A stretch of 7,944 nucleotides of DNA from Rhodoferax sp. (GCA_029946045.1 JAQSDS010000036.1:1-7944); one strand, 5' to 3'; shown: positions 1 to 6,687, numbered from the stretch's first letter. Translations and numbers: made by a program. The notes: generated from the letters alone by a model not told the origin.

Positions 1-518
1 CGGTTGTTGTACAAAATGATGCGGCCATCCAGATTGCACACCACCACGCTTTGGGTCAGCTCGGACATCAGCGCCGCCAGGCGGTTTTTTTCCTGTTGCA
101 CACTCAGGCTCGCCTGCTCGATCTGGCTTGCCACATCGGCGCGCAAGGTATCGCGCTGGTTCGCCAGTTGAAAAATCACTTCCGCCAGCGCCTGGGTCTC
201 GGTCGTGCCCTGGTGGTTCATGGGGGCGGCTTGCGGTGCCGCCAGCAACACCTGGGTCTGCTCCAGCAGTCGCCCTGGCGCACTGGCATAGCGCCTGAAC
301 AGCCAGCGCAAAGTCGAGCCGATCACCACCAAACCAAAGACCCAGGTCAGGCCGATCAGAACAAACCGTGGCGCCAGTTGATCTGCGAGCAAATCACGTT
401 GTTCGGGCTCCAGGGTGGAGGCAATCAAACCCATCGTCAGCAGCAGCCAGATCAGCGTGGCCAGGCCAATGATGGCAATGGCCAGCAGCAGGCGCCGGTC
501 CATCTTGAGTCGGTTCAT
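1..518 (-). CDS. Membrane-anchored PAS-domain protein, N-terminal part (possible DnaQ-type exonuclease/sensor)
   Basis: The first 172 codons are present; the rest lies beyond the left edge. The start ATG (518-516) overlaps the response-regulator stop as ATGA, implying translational coupling; Met6 (503-501) is an alternative start. Two membrane helices are visible at residues about 10-33 and 51-70, separated by a short acidic/polar loop. A probable coiled coil follows at about 112-152. From residue 153 (LTQSVVVCNLDGRIILYNN) the sequence looks like the opening of a PAS domain. There is no catalytic domain in view. From memory, betaproteobacterial proteins with this N-terminus often continue into a DnaQ-family 3'-5' exonuclease and sit beside acetate-symporter sensor kinases; that is inference. 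A PAS histidine kinase or diguanylate cyclase is an alternative. The reading frame and topology are secure, the final function is not. Confidence 0.7.
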   Translation of the reverse strand, partial: MNRLKMDRRLLLAIAIIGLATLIWLLLTMGLIASTLEPEQRDLLADQLAPRFVLIGLTWVFGLVVIGSTLRWLFRRYASAPGRLLEQTQVLLAAPQAAPMNHQGTTETQALAEVIFQLANQRDTLRADVASQIEQASLSVQQEKNRLAALMSELTQSVVVCNLDGRIILYNN

Positions 519-889
519 GCGGTGCTTCCCAGCATCTCGGCCACCTTTTGTACCAATTCACGGGTGGCAAACGGTTTGGTCATGTAAGCGTCGGCGCCCA
601 GCGCCGTCCCCTTGGCCACATCGGTGTCACGCCCCTTGGCGGTCAGCATGAGTATCTTGGTGGCCTGCACCGCCTCAATGGAGCGGATTTCCTGGCAGAC
701 TTCAAAGCCGGTCTTTTTGGGCATCATCACATCGAGCAACACCAGGTCGGGCTGCTCCCTGAGGATGGCGTCCACCGCCTCCTGGCCGTCACGCGCAATC
801 ACCACGGTATAGCCTTCACGCTTAAGCAAGTACTCCAGCGAAATCACGATATTGGGCTCGTCGTCGGCCACCAGTATTTTTGGACTCAT
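515..889 (-). CDS. Single-domain (receiver-only) response regulator
   Basis: The protein has 124 residues, the length of a bare CheY-type receiver domain. The key residues are all present: acidic pair D9/D10 (VADDEPN), phospho-acceptor D53 (LLDVMMP), T83 (LTAK) and K105 (TKPF). No output domain follows; the stop comes directly after the last receiver helix. The ATG at 889 was chosen over an in-frame ATG at 967 because it has a GAGGAG ribosome site 6 bases upstream and the longer form would overlap the kinase 3' end. It begins 14 bases after the stop of the SLC5-type sensor kinase, which is presumably its phosphodonor, and overlaps the next gene by ATGA. CrbR and CbrB, the partners of related kinases, carry DNA-binding domains, so this one probably acts by protein contact or in a phosphorelay. 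Domain assignment is very sure; the partner is inferred from position. Confidence 0.95.
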   Translation of the reverse strand: MSPKILVADDEPNIVISLEYLLKREGYTVVIARDGQEAVDAILREQPDLVLLDVMMPKKTGFEVCQEIRSIEAVQATKILMLTAKGRDTDVAKGTALGADAYMTKPFATRELVQKVAEMLGSTA

Positions 890-895
890 CTCGGT

Positions 896-902
896 CTCCT
901 CT
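896..902 (-). promoter_or_regulatory. Ribosome binding site of the response regulator
   Basis: AGAGGAG on the minus strand lies 6 bases before the ATG at 889, in the short gap between the kinase stop and the regulator start. It decides for this start rather than the upstream in-frame ATG at 967. Confidence 0.8.
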
Positions 903-903
903 T

Positions 904-3624
904 TTATATTTTGAACGGCAGGTAAAAGCAAAACGCCGCGCCCTGCCCGGCGTGTGACTCCAACCACAGTCTGCCACCAAAATGCTCCACAATCTGGCGG
1001 CTGATCGGCAAACCCAGACCGGTGCCCTGGGGCCGGTTGGCAGCATCCCCGCCTTGGCGGAATTTCTCAAAAATCAGCGCCTGCTGTTCTGCTGTCACGC
1101 CGGGGCCGTTGTCACGCACGGCTACCGTCACGCCGCTATCGTCGCTGTTCAGACTTACATCAACCCGACCACCGGGCACCGGCACAAACTTGGCGGCATT
1201 GGAAAGCAAATTCAGCAGTACCTGGGTCAGACGGTCGGGGTCGGCCATCAAGACCAGCGGTATGTCGGGCAAGCTGACACTGACCTGGCTCTGGCGCTCC
1301 CGAAACAACTCGGAAGTGGTCACCACCGCCTGCTGCACCAGCGCGCCCAAATCCACTGCGGCGTTGTGCCATTCGGCATGGCCTGATTCTATTTTTGCCA
1401 TGTCCAGCACCTGGTTCACCAGCCTGGACAATCGCTCGGTTTCGCTGACGATGATGGCCATGAATTGGCTGCGCTGGGCTTCCTCCATGACCGGGTCGTC
1501 GCGCATCAACTCGGCCAGCGCCCGGATCGAGGTGAGCGGCGTGCGCAACTCGTGCGTGACCGACGACATGAAATCGTCCTTGAGCCGATCCAGGCTCTTG
1601 AGCTGCTCATTGGCCGAGCGCAGCTCGCTGGTGGCACGCTCCAGCGAGCTGGATTTTTCCTCAAGCTCCAGCGAGTGCGCGCGCAATTGCGAGCTTTCGT
1701 CCAGGATACGCAGCACGTCGTCAGGCGTCAGGGTTTCTTCTTCGACACTGCTGGCCACCAGCACCCGCGCCGACGCACTACCCACCGCTCCCGACAACTG
1801 GGTCTCGACAAACTGCACCAGTCGGGCATCTGGCGTGATGGCAGCCAGATTGCTCGCACCCACCTGGCGTGCGTAGGCCCCAAACAACGCTTGCGCCCGC
1901 TCGTGACCCATGAAGCGCTCGCAGAGGCGCAACAAGTCCGGCACGGTGGCACGGCCGCGCCAAAACACCGGCCGCGCCGTGCTGGTGCGCTCGAACACAT
2001 CGACAAACAGCAGGGCCTGGCTGGCCTCCTGGCCATTGGGCGCACGCCACAGCGACAAGCCCACATAAGCGCCAATATTGACCAGCAAACTCCAGAACAA
2101 GGAATGGGTCAGATTGTCGAGTCCCTGTAAACCAAACAGCCGCTCTGGCCGCAACCAGTCCAGGCCCAGCAGGCCCTGGCTCAAAAAGGCATCGGGCAGC
2201 CATCCCGACTTGGCCAATGAGGGCAGCATCAGCGTGTAAGCCCACATCAGAAACCCGGCCAACAAACCCACCAATGCGCCCCGGCTTGTGGCGCCCTTCC
2301 AATACAAGCCCCCCAGCACCGCCGGGGCAAACTGGGCCACTGCCGCAAAGCTGATGAGCCCAATGCTGACCAATGCGTAGGCCTCACCGGCCAGATGAAA
2401 ATACACATAGCCCAGCACCAGCACCCCCAAAATAGCGGCACGGCGAATGAGCAACAGCACGCGGGTCAGATCATGCCCGGCCTCCGACTTGAAGTGGCGG
2501 GTGCGCAGCAACAAGGGCATCACCAGCTCGTTACAGACCATGGTAGATACCGCAATGGTCTCCACGATCACCATGCCGGTGGCCGCAGACAGGCCGCCAA
2601 TAAAGGCAAACAGCGCCAGCGCCGGTTGCCCAGCCGCCAGCGGCAGCGACAACACAAAATTGTCGGCATTCATTTGCCCTGGCCCGAAATACAGCAAGCC
2701 ACCCAGGGCAATCGGCAACACAAACAGATTGATGGCCAGCAGGTACAGTGGAAACACCCAGACCGCGCGACGCAAATGGCTCTCACGCACGTTTTCCACC
2801 ACCATCACCTGGAACTGGCGCGGCAGAAAGATCACCGAAAACATCGACAGCAGCGTCAGGGCAAACCATTGGGTCCAGGCAAAACTGCCCCCTTGTTCCA
2901 GCCGCAACAGTTTGGCCAGGTCCGGCACCGCGTGCGCGCGCTGAAAGATGTCGGCCAGCCCGTTGAACAAGCCATAAACCACAAAAAGCCCAACCGCCAG
3001 AAACGCGATGAGCTTGACAACTGACTCAAATGCAATCGCCGCCACCAGCCCCTCATGGCGTTCGGCCGAATCCAGGTGCCGGGCACCAAACACCATGGTG
3101 AAGCCGGCCAGCGCCAGCGCCATGTAAAAGGTGCTGTCCTGCGTCCAGTGCCCTTGCGCGGGCAACTCAGTCAGGGAATTGGCGGTGAGCAAACCATAGC
3201 CCGCAGACACCGCCTTGAGCTGCAACGCGATGTAGGGCACGATGCCTACCACGGCAATCAAGGTCACCAGACCGGCCAGCATCGGGCTCTTGCCATAACG
3301 GCTGCCAATGAAGTCGGCAATGGAGGTGATGCGGTAGGTTTTGGCGATGCGGATCATCTTGCGCAACACCAGCCAGCCCAGCGTCATGGCCAGTGTCGGC
3401 CCAAGATAAATTGGCAGAAACCAGATCCCCCCCGAGGCGGCGCGACCGACACTGCCAAAGTAGGTCCAGGCAGTGCAGTAGACCGCCAGCGACAAGGCAT
3501 AAGTCCAGGGGTTGGCAATGATCGAGCGCCCTTGGGCGGCGCGCCAATCACCAAAGCTGGCTACCGCAAACAGCAGCAGCAGGTAGGTAAACGAAGCGCC
3601 CAGAACCAGCAGCGGTGACAGCAT
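904..3624 (-). CDS. SLC5-STAC sensor histidine kinase (CbrA/CrbS type)
   Basis: This 906-residue fusion has a sodium/solute symporter-like N-terminal half (about residues 1-530, roughly 12-13 membrane helices). A STAC-like linker follows at about 553-627, then a coiled coil at about 640-682. The HisKA domain carries H691 in the H box (VTHELRTP). The HATPase domain has the N box (N805, N809), G1 box (D838-G842, DNGPG), F box (FEKFRQ) and G2 box (GTGLGLP, 867-873). I see no PAS domain between STAC and HisKA. The family (CbrA, CrbS/MxtR) controls carbon-source use, and CrbS/MxtR controls acetate assimilation. It should be an inner-membrane sensor that autophosphorylates on H691 and passes phosphate to the adjacent receiver. 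Met at 3624 was chosen because it lies 2 bases after the upstream stop with a GGGGA site; the longer start at 3696 would overlap the preceding gene. All catalytic motifs look intact. The ligand is unknown, with acetate or a related carboxylate likely from context. Confidence 0.93.
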   Translation of the reverse strand: MLSPLLVLGASFTYLLLLFAVASFGDWRAAQGRSIIANPWTYALSLAVYCTAWTYFGSVGRAASGGIWFLPIYLGPTLAMTLGWLVLRKMIRIAKTYRITSIADFIGSRYGKSPMLAGLVTLIAVVGIVPYIALQLKAVSAGYGLLTANSLTELPAQGHWTQDSTFYMALALAGFTMVFGARHLDSAERHEGLVAAIAFESVVKLIAFLAVGLFVVYGLFNGLADIFQRAHAVPDLAKLLRLEQGGSFAWTQWFALTLLSMFSVIFLPRQFQVMVVENVRESHLRRAVWVFPLYLLAINLFVLPIALGGLLYFGPGQMNADNFVLSLPLAAGQPALALFAFIGGLSAATGMVIVETIAVSTMVCNELVMPLLLRTRHFKSEAGHDLTRVLLLIRRAAILGVLVLGYVYFHLAGEAYALVSIGLISFAAVAQFAPAVLGGLYWKGATSRGALVGLLAGFLMWAYTLMLPSLAKSGWLPDAFLSQGLLGLDWLRPERLFGLQGLDNLTHSLFWSLLVNIGAYVGLSLWRAPNGQEASQALLFVDVFERTSTARPVFWRGRATVPDLLRLCERFMGHERAQALFGAYARQVGASNLAAITPDARLVQFVETQLSGAVGSASARVLVASSVEEETLTPDDVLRILDESSQLRAHSLELEEKSSSLERATSELRSANEQLKSLDRLKDDFMSSVTHELRTPLTSIRALAELMRDDPVMEEAQRSQFMAIIVSETERLSRLVNQVLDMAKIESGHAEWHNAAVDLGALVQQAVVTTSELFRERQSQVSVSLPDIPLVLMADPDRLTQVLLNLLSNAAKFVPVPGGRVDVSLNSDDSGVTVAVRDNGPGVTAEQQALIFEKFRQGGDAANRPQGTGLGLPISRQIVEHFGGRLWLESHAGQGAAFCFYLPFKI

Positions 3625-3626
3625 GG

Positions 3627-3839
3627 CTAATCGTCCCCGCCAGCGGCGCTGTGCCGCTCCATCAGCCAAGCCACGGCCACAATCAAAAAAGCCCACAAGA
3701 CCAGCAAGGCCACCGGCAACAAGGGCAGCCCGAATACCGTGGTGTCAACGTCCCACAAACCCAGCAGGGGAAAATTCAACAGCAACCAGCCGCAGCAAAA
3801 CAAGGCCACCAGGCGCTGCGTTGTCAAACTGTTAACCAT
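3627..3839 (-). CDS. Small two-helix membrane protein upstream of the sensor kinase (CbrX/DUF3311-like)
   Basis: The protein has 70 residues with two hydrophobic helices at about 8-27 and 38-60, joined by a short loop (LWDVDTTVFGLPLLP) and ending in a charged tail (ERHSAAGGDD). Its TAG stop is only 2 bases before the kinase ATG, so the two are probably translationally coupled. In Pseudomonas a small gene, cbrX, sits in the same place before cbrA, and DUF3311 proteins of similar size precede many sodium/solute symporters. The NFP...FGLP pattern resembles DUF3311 as I recall it; I could not run a profile search. The ribosome site is weak (AGGTG about 12 bases upstream), consistent with coupling to the 117-residue gene that stops 31 bases before it. 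It may be an accessory subunit of the transporter-like sensor half, or mainly a translational leader. Function unknown. Confidence 0.72.
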   Translation of the reverse strand: MVNSLTTQRLVALFCCGWLLLNFPLLGLWDVDTTVFGLPLLPVALLVLWAFLIVAVAWLMERHSAAGGDD

Positions 3840-3870
3840 GCTGAAGTGCTACACCTGGTTCAATTGCCGT

Positions 3871-4224
3871 TCAGGCCTTGCCCTTGAGCCAACTGGCGTG
3901 GGCATGGCGACTGAGCGCAAAACTCGCAATGAACTTGCACCAGATCGTGCTGCCGGCAATGGCGCTCCAGGTGCTGTAGTCCCAGTGACCCACCAGCACG
4001 GCCACGATCACACACACAAGCACCACCCCGGCCACCAGGTTGATCGCCATCTCATAGGGGGCAAACTTTTGCGGGTTGGGCGGTGCCTCACCACGTTTGA
4101 TGCCCACCTCCGAAAAGTCACGGTTGACCACAATACGCCAGGCCCGGCGCAGCCAGACGAAGCTGATCGGAAACAAGGCCAAAAACAAAATCCACGTCAT
4201 CGCGACGCTGATATCAAACACCAT
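3871..4224 (-). CDS. Uncharacterised small membrane protein (117 aa) between symporter and sensor kinase
   Basis: I do not recognise a named family. The 117-residue protein has a hydrophobic helix at about 8-27, followed by a basic stretch (RRAWR) and a hydrophilic segment with GEAPPNP (about 45-51). A strong second helix lies at about 59-80 and a weaker third at about 84-103; the C-terminus is basic (SWLKGKA). The start at 4224 is supported by GGAG 6 bases upstream; Met9 is a weaker alternative. It lies downstream of the symporter and a hairpin pair, and 31 bases before the 70-residue gene, so it is probably in the same transcription unit as the sensor system. Position suggests an accessory membrane subunit of either the symporter or the transporter-like kinase, but nothing in the sequence shows which. 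Coding confidence comes from the ribosome site, operon packing and plausible membrane topology. Confidence 0.8.
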   Translation of the reverse strand: MVFDISVAMTWILFLALFPISFVWLRRAWRIVVNRDFSEVGIKRGEAPPNPQKFAPYEMAINLVAGVVLVCVIVAVLVGHWDYSTWSAIAGSTIWCKFIASFALSRHAHASWLKGKA

Positions 4225-4246
4225 GTCAGGCTCCAGAACAAATTAG

Positions 4247-4280
4247 AAAGCCCTGCCAGCTTGATGGCCGGCAGGGCTTT
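4247..4280 (-). terminator. Hairpin terminator or attenuator after the symporter gene
   Basis: An 11-bp perfect stem (AAAGCCCTGCC at 4247-4257 with its complement at 4270-4280) encloses a 12-base loop. Read on the minus strand, the stem ends in TTT followed by CTAATTTG, an imperfect U-tract. It lies 59 bases past the symporter stop and 22 bases before the 117-residue gene. The broken U-tract and the lack of room for a promoter after it suggest partial termination, letting less transcript into the sensor genes than the transporter genes. Confidence 0.65.
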
Positions 4281-4293
4281 GATTGTCAGCCCA

Positions 4294-4309
4294 GTCCACC
4301 ATCGTGGAC
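4294..4309. other. Small perfect hairpin in the intercistronic gap
   Basis: GTCCAC-CATC-GTGGAC forms a 6-bp stem with a 4-base loop. It lies between the symporter stop and the larger hairpin at 4247-4280. There is no U-tract next to it, so it is more likely an mRNA 3'-end stabiliser or processing structure than a terminator. Confidence 0.45.
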
Positions 4310-4339
4310 AAGGACTTGACTCAGGCAGTTGCCTTTGAC

Positions 4340-6145
4340 TTAGTGGGCACCATTCACCAGCTTGGAGCCGCGCGGCACACGCACCGATTCCACCATGTGC
4401 TGAATGTGCTCGGGTGGCTCGGGGGTGACTTTGTCAACCAGGAACGCGACCGCAAAGTTGACCAGTGCACCGATGGCACCAAAGGCTTCAGGCGTGATGC
4501 CAAAGAAGGAGTTGGCGCCACCGATCAAAGGCAGGAAGTCCGTGCCCTTGATGAAGAAGATGCCCTTGTGTGCAAACACGTAGAACAGCGTCACGGCCAG
4601 GCCTGCCAGCATACCGGCCATCGCGCCCTCTTTGTTCATCTTCTTGCTGAAGATACCCATCATGATGGCGGGGAACAGCGACGATGCGGCAATACCGAAG
4701 GCCAGCGCGACGGTACCGGCCGCAAACCCTGGCGGATTCAAGCCCAGATAACCCGCCACCACAATGGCACCTGCCATGGCAATCTTGCCTGCCATCAGTT
4801 CACCCTTTTCAGAGATATCCGGCATGAAGATGTTCTTGATCAGGTCGTGCGACACCGCAGCAGAAATCGCCATCAGCAAACCAGCGGCGGTAGACAGCGC
4901 AGCGGCCAGGCCACCGGCAGCGACCAAGCCGATCACCCAGTTGGGCAGCAAGGCGATTTCAGGGTTGGCCAACACAATGATGTCAGCGTTCACATCCAGC
5001 TCGTTGCCTTTCCAGCCCGCAGCCGTGGCTTTGGCCGCAGCGACTTCGTTCTTGGTCTTGTCGTTGTAGTACTGGATGCGGCCGTCACCGTTCTTGTCGG
5101 TGAACTTCAGCAAACCCGTCTTTTCCCAACGCTTCATCCAGTCCGGACGTTCTTCGGCCTTGATGCTGGCTTCAGGCGCGTACAGGTCGCCCCCCTTGAC
5201 CACGGCTGAGTTCACGGTGGAGTGAATGTTCAGTTTGGCCATGGCCGCCACAGCAGGTGCCGTGGTGTACAGAATGGCAATGAACACCAACGCCCAACCG
5301 GCACTTGAACGCGCGTCTTTCACGGTGGGCACCGTGAAGAATCGCATGATCACGTGCGGCAGACCTGCCGTACCAATCATGAGCGACATGGTGTAGACAA
5401 ACATGTTCAGGGTGCTACCCGCCGTGGTCGTGGTGTATTTACCAAAACCCAGGTCAGTCACCACCGAGTCCAGCTTGGCCAGCAAGGACATGTCGGTACC
5501 CGTCATCGTGCTACCCAGACCCAACTGCGGCAGGAAGTTGCCGGTGAGCTGCAGGGAGATAAAAATTGCCGGAATGGTGTAAGCCAGAATCAGCACGATG
5601 TACTGCGCCACCTGGGTGTAGGTGATGCCTTTCATGCCGCCGAACACAGCGTACAGGAACACGATGCCCATACCGACATAAATGCCGACATCACTGGACA
5701 CCCCAAGGAAACGCGAGAACGCCACGCCCACACCGGTCATTTGACCAATGATGTAGGTCAGCGACGCGGTCAACAGGCAGATCACGGCGATCAGCGACGC
5801 ACCCTTGGAGTAGAAGCGGTCACCAATGAACTGCGGCACGGTAAATTTACCGAACTTGCGCAGGTACGGCGCCAGCAACATGGCCAGCAGCACATAACCA
5901 CCGGTCCAGCCGATCAGGAACAGCGCGCCGCCATACCCCATGTTGGCAATCAAGCCGGCCATGGAGATGAAGGACGCCGCACTCATCCAGTCGGCGCCAG
6001 TCGCCATACCGTTGAGCACCGGGTGCACCGCGCCGCCCGCAGAATAAAACTCACTGGTGGAGCCGGCGCGCGCCCAGACGGCGATACCGATGTAGAGCGC
6101 AAAGCTCAGACCCACCATGATGTAGATTGTGGTTTGAAGATCCAT
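4340..6145 (-). CDS. SLC5 sodium:solute symporter large subunit, VC_2705 type (ActP-related)
   Basis: This 601-residue inner-membrane transporter of the sodium/solute symporter family probably imports acetate or another small monocarboxylate with sodium or protons. Family marks are FYSAGGAVHPVLNGMATG near residue 33, DWMSAASF (52-59), FGGMKG (168-173), GTAGLPHVIMRFF (258-270) and the AALSTAAGLL stretch (414-424). It is longer than ActP (about 550) because of a hydrophilic loop at about 303-400 that contains an EF-hand-like motif, DKNGDGRIQYYN (350-361). The ATG at 6145 has GAGGG 7 bases upstream, overlapping the stop of the DUF4212 small subunit, which ends 10 bases before. The DUF4212 plus VC_2705-type pairing is a known two-subunit arrangement and separates this protein from ActP, which sits divergently in the same window. 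The C-terminus (about 574-601) is hydrophilic. Substrate is inferred from family and neighbours. Confidence 0.93.
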   Translation of the reverse strand: MDLQTTIYIMVGLSFALYIGIAVWARAGSTSEFYSAGGAVHPVLNGMATGADWMSAASFISMAGLIANMGYGGALFLIGWTGGYVLLAMLLAPYLRKFGKFTVPQFIGDRFYSKGASLIAVICLLTASLTYIIGQMTGVGVAFSRFLGVSSDVGIYVGMGIVFLYAVFGGMKGITYTQVAQYIVLILAYTIPAIFISLQLTGNFLPQLGLGSTMTGTDMSLLAKLDSVVTDLGFGKYTTTTAGSTLNMFVYTMSLMIGTAGLPHVIMRFFTVPTVKDARSSAGWALVFIAILYTTAPAVAAMAKLNIHSTVNSAVVKGGDLYAPEASIKAEERPDWMKRWEKTGLLKFTDKNGDGRIQYYNDKTKNEVAAAKATAAGWKGNELDVNADIIVLANPEIALLPNWVIGLVAAGGLAAALSTAAGLLMAISAAVSHDLIKNIFMPDISEKGELMAGKIAMAGAIVVAGYLGLNPPGFAAGTVALAFGIAASSLFPAIMMGIFSKKMNKEGAMAGMLAGLAVTLFYVFAHKGIFFIKGTDFLPLIGGANSFFGITPEAFGAIGALVNFAVAFLVDKVTPEPPEHIQHMVESVRVPRGSKLVNGAH

Positions 6146-6155
6146 GTTTTAGCCC

Positions 6156-6416
6156 TCAGTCTTCATGAACATCAAATTTGATGTCCAGGTTGTTCATGCG
6201 CCAGGCATAGTAAAAAATCTGTATCACAAAGAAATACATGGCGCCTTGATGGGCAAACCAGAATCCCAGCGGATAACCACCGAGGTGGAACTGGTTGAAA
6301 AATTCAACAAACAAAATGCCCGCCCCGAAAGACACCAAAAACCAGAGGATCAGCACGTTCCTCAATAGCTTCAGGGTTTCTTTCCAGTAGGCTTGACTGC
6401 CTAAGTCTTCCTTCAT
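6156..6416 (-). CDS. DUF4212 sodium/substrate symporter small subunit
   Basis: The 86-residue protein has two membrane helices (about 17-39 and 51-71). It shows the pattern typical of DUF4212: YWKETLKLL at the N-terminus, a central GGYPLGFWFAHQG and FVIQIFYYAWRMN near the C-terminus. Members of this family are encoded directly before VC_2705-type symporters and are thought to act as a small subunit or stabiliser of the transporter. The start at 6416 has a clear AGGAG 5 bases upstream. It is the first gene of the leftward unit, so the operon promoter should lie in 6417-6731. Length is normal for the family. Confidence 0.92.
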   Translation of the reverse strand: MKEDLGSQAYWKETLKLLRNVLILWFLVSFGAGILFVEFFNQFHLGGYPLGFWFAHQGAMYFFVIQIFYYAWRMNNLDIKFDVHED

Positions 6417-6562
6417 GAAATCTCCTCAATTTAATTAACACCAAACAGCAAGAAATGCTGCACTTTTACATTGTGCGAAGTTGTCCCGCGCTTTTGTAGA
6501 ACAGACTGTCACGGTGCTTCCTTACAGTTTTCTTATGAATTGGGACGCTTTTTTCTCCATTC

Positions 6563-6597
6563 AGGGTAAACACTTAGGAAATAAGTTGATCAACCCT
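6563..6597. promoter_or_regulatory. Nested inverted repeats, candidate operator
   Basis: The outer arms are AGGGT (6563-6567) and ACCCT (6593-6597). Inside lies ACTTA-GGAAA-TAAGT (6572-6586), and the right flank includes the perfect palindrome GTTGATCAAC (6585-6594). The inner arm TAAGT equals the core of the GTAAGT repeats 60 to 100 bases downstream, so the same protein might bind both. The arms are short and chance cannot be excluded. Confidence 0.4.
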
Positions 6598-6618
6598 CAA
6601 TCATTGGTAAAACGAGTT

Positions 6619-6624
6619 TTGACA
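6619..6624 (+). promoter_or_regulatory. TTGACA, possible -35 box for yjcH-actP
   Basis: This is a perfect sigma-70 -35 hexamer on the rightward strand, overlapping the AAAAC-GA-GTTTT dyad (6609-6620). At 17 bases spacing the -10 position reads CAGTAA, a poor match, and it runs into the first 11-bp repeat. If this is the promoter, it needs an activator or is blocked by a protein bound at the repeats. Confidence 0.3.
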
Positions 6625-6643
6625 TCAAGCCAGAACACGCCCA

Positions 6644-6687
6644 GTAAGTCCTGGGTCAGTCCGGGGTAAGTACTTGGTAAGTACCGT
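6644..6687 (+). repeat. Four tandem 11-bp direct repeats, candidate regulator binding array
   Basis: The units are GTAAGTCCTGG (6644-6654), GTCAGTCCGGG (6655-6665), GTAAGTACTTG (6666-6676) and GTAAGTACCGT (6677-6687). Positions 1, 2, 4, 5, 6 and 8 are identical in all four and position 3 in three of four. The period is about one DNA helical turn, placing the cores on one face. The last two units also form an inverted repeat, GTACTT-GGT-AAGTAC (6670-6684). The array ends 44 bases before the yjcH start codon. Direct repeats of 11 bp are typical of OmpR/PhoB-family sites, but no such regulator is in the window. Confidence 0.7.

Noticed and set aside
1022..1876. Plus-strand open frame of 284 codons across the kinase domain
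   Set aside because: It is antisense to intact HisKA and HATPase motifs, has a low-complexity Ser/Arg-rich product and no ribosome site of note.
3625..3696. Upstream in-frame start for the sensor kinase, adding 24 residues
   Set aside because: The extension is polar and Arg-rich just before a membrane helix and would overlap the 70-residue gene. The start at 3624 fits the gene junction and family better.
4283..5209. Long plus-strand open frame (308 codons) across the symporter gene
   Set aside because: It lies antisense to a clearly conserved transporter, and its translation is rich in His, Gln and Arg with no recognisable domain. It is a shadow of GC-rich codon use.
6442..6461. Possible sigma-54 promoter on the minus strand before the DUF4212 gene (TGCAGCA-N4-TTGC)
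   Set aside because: The second G of the essential GG is missing, so only the TTGC half matches.
6541..6557. Sigma-54-like sequence TGGGACG-N4-TTTC
   Set aside because: The GG element fits, but the essential GC at -12 is replaced by TC, so the match is not sufficient to call a promoter.
6481..6669. Plus-strand open frame of 62 codons in the intergenic region
   Set aside because: No ribosome site, no recognisable protein character, and it runs through the dyads and the 11-bp repeats, which explain the region better.
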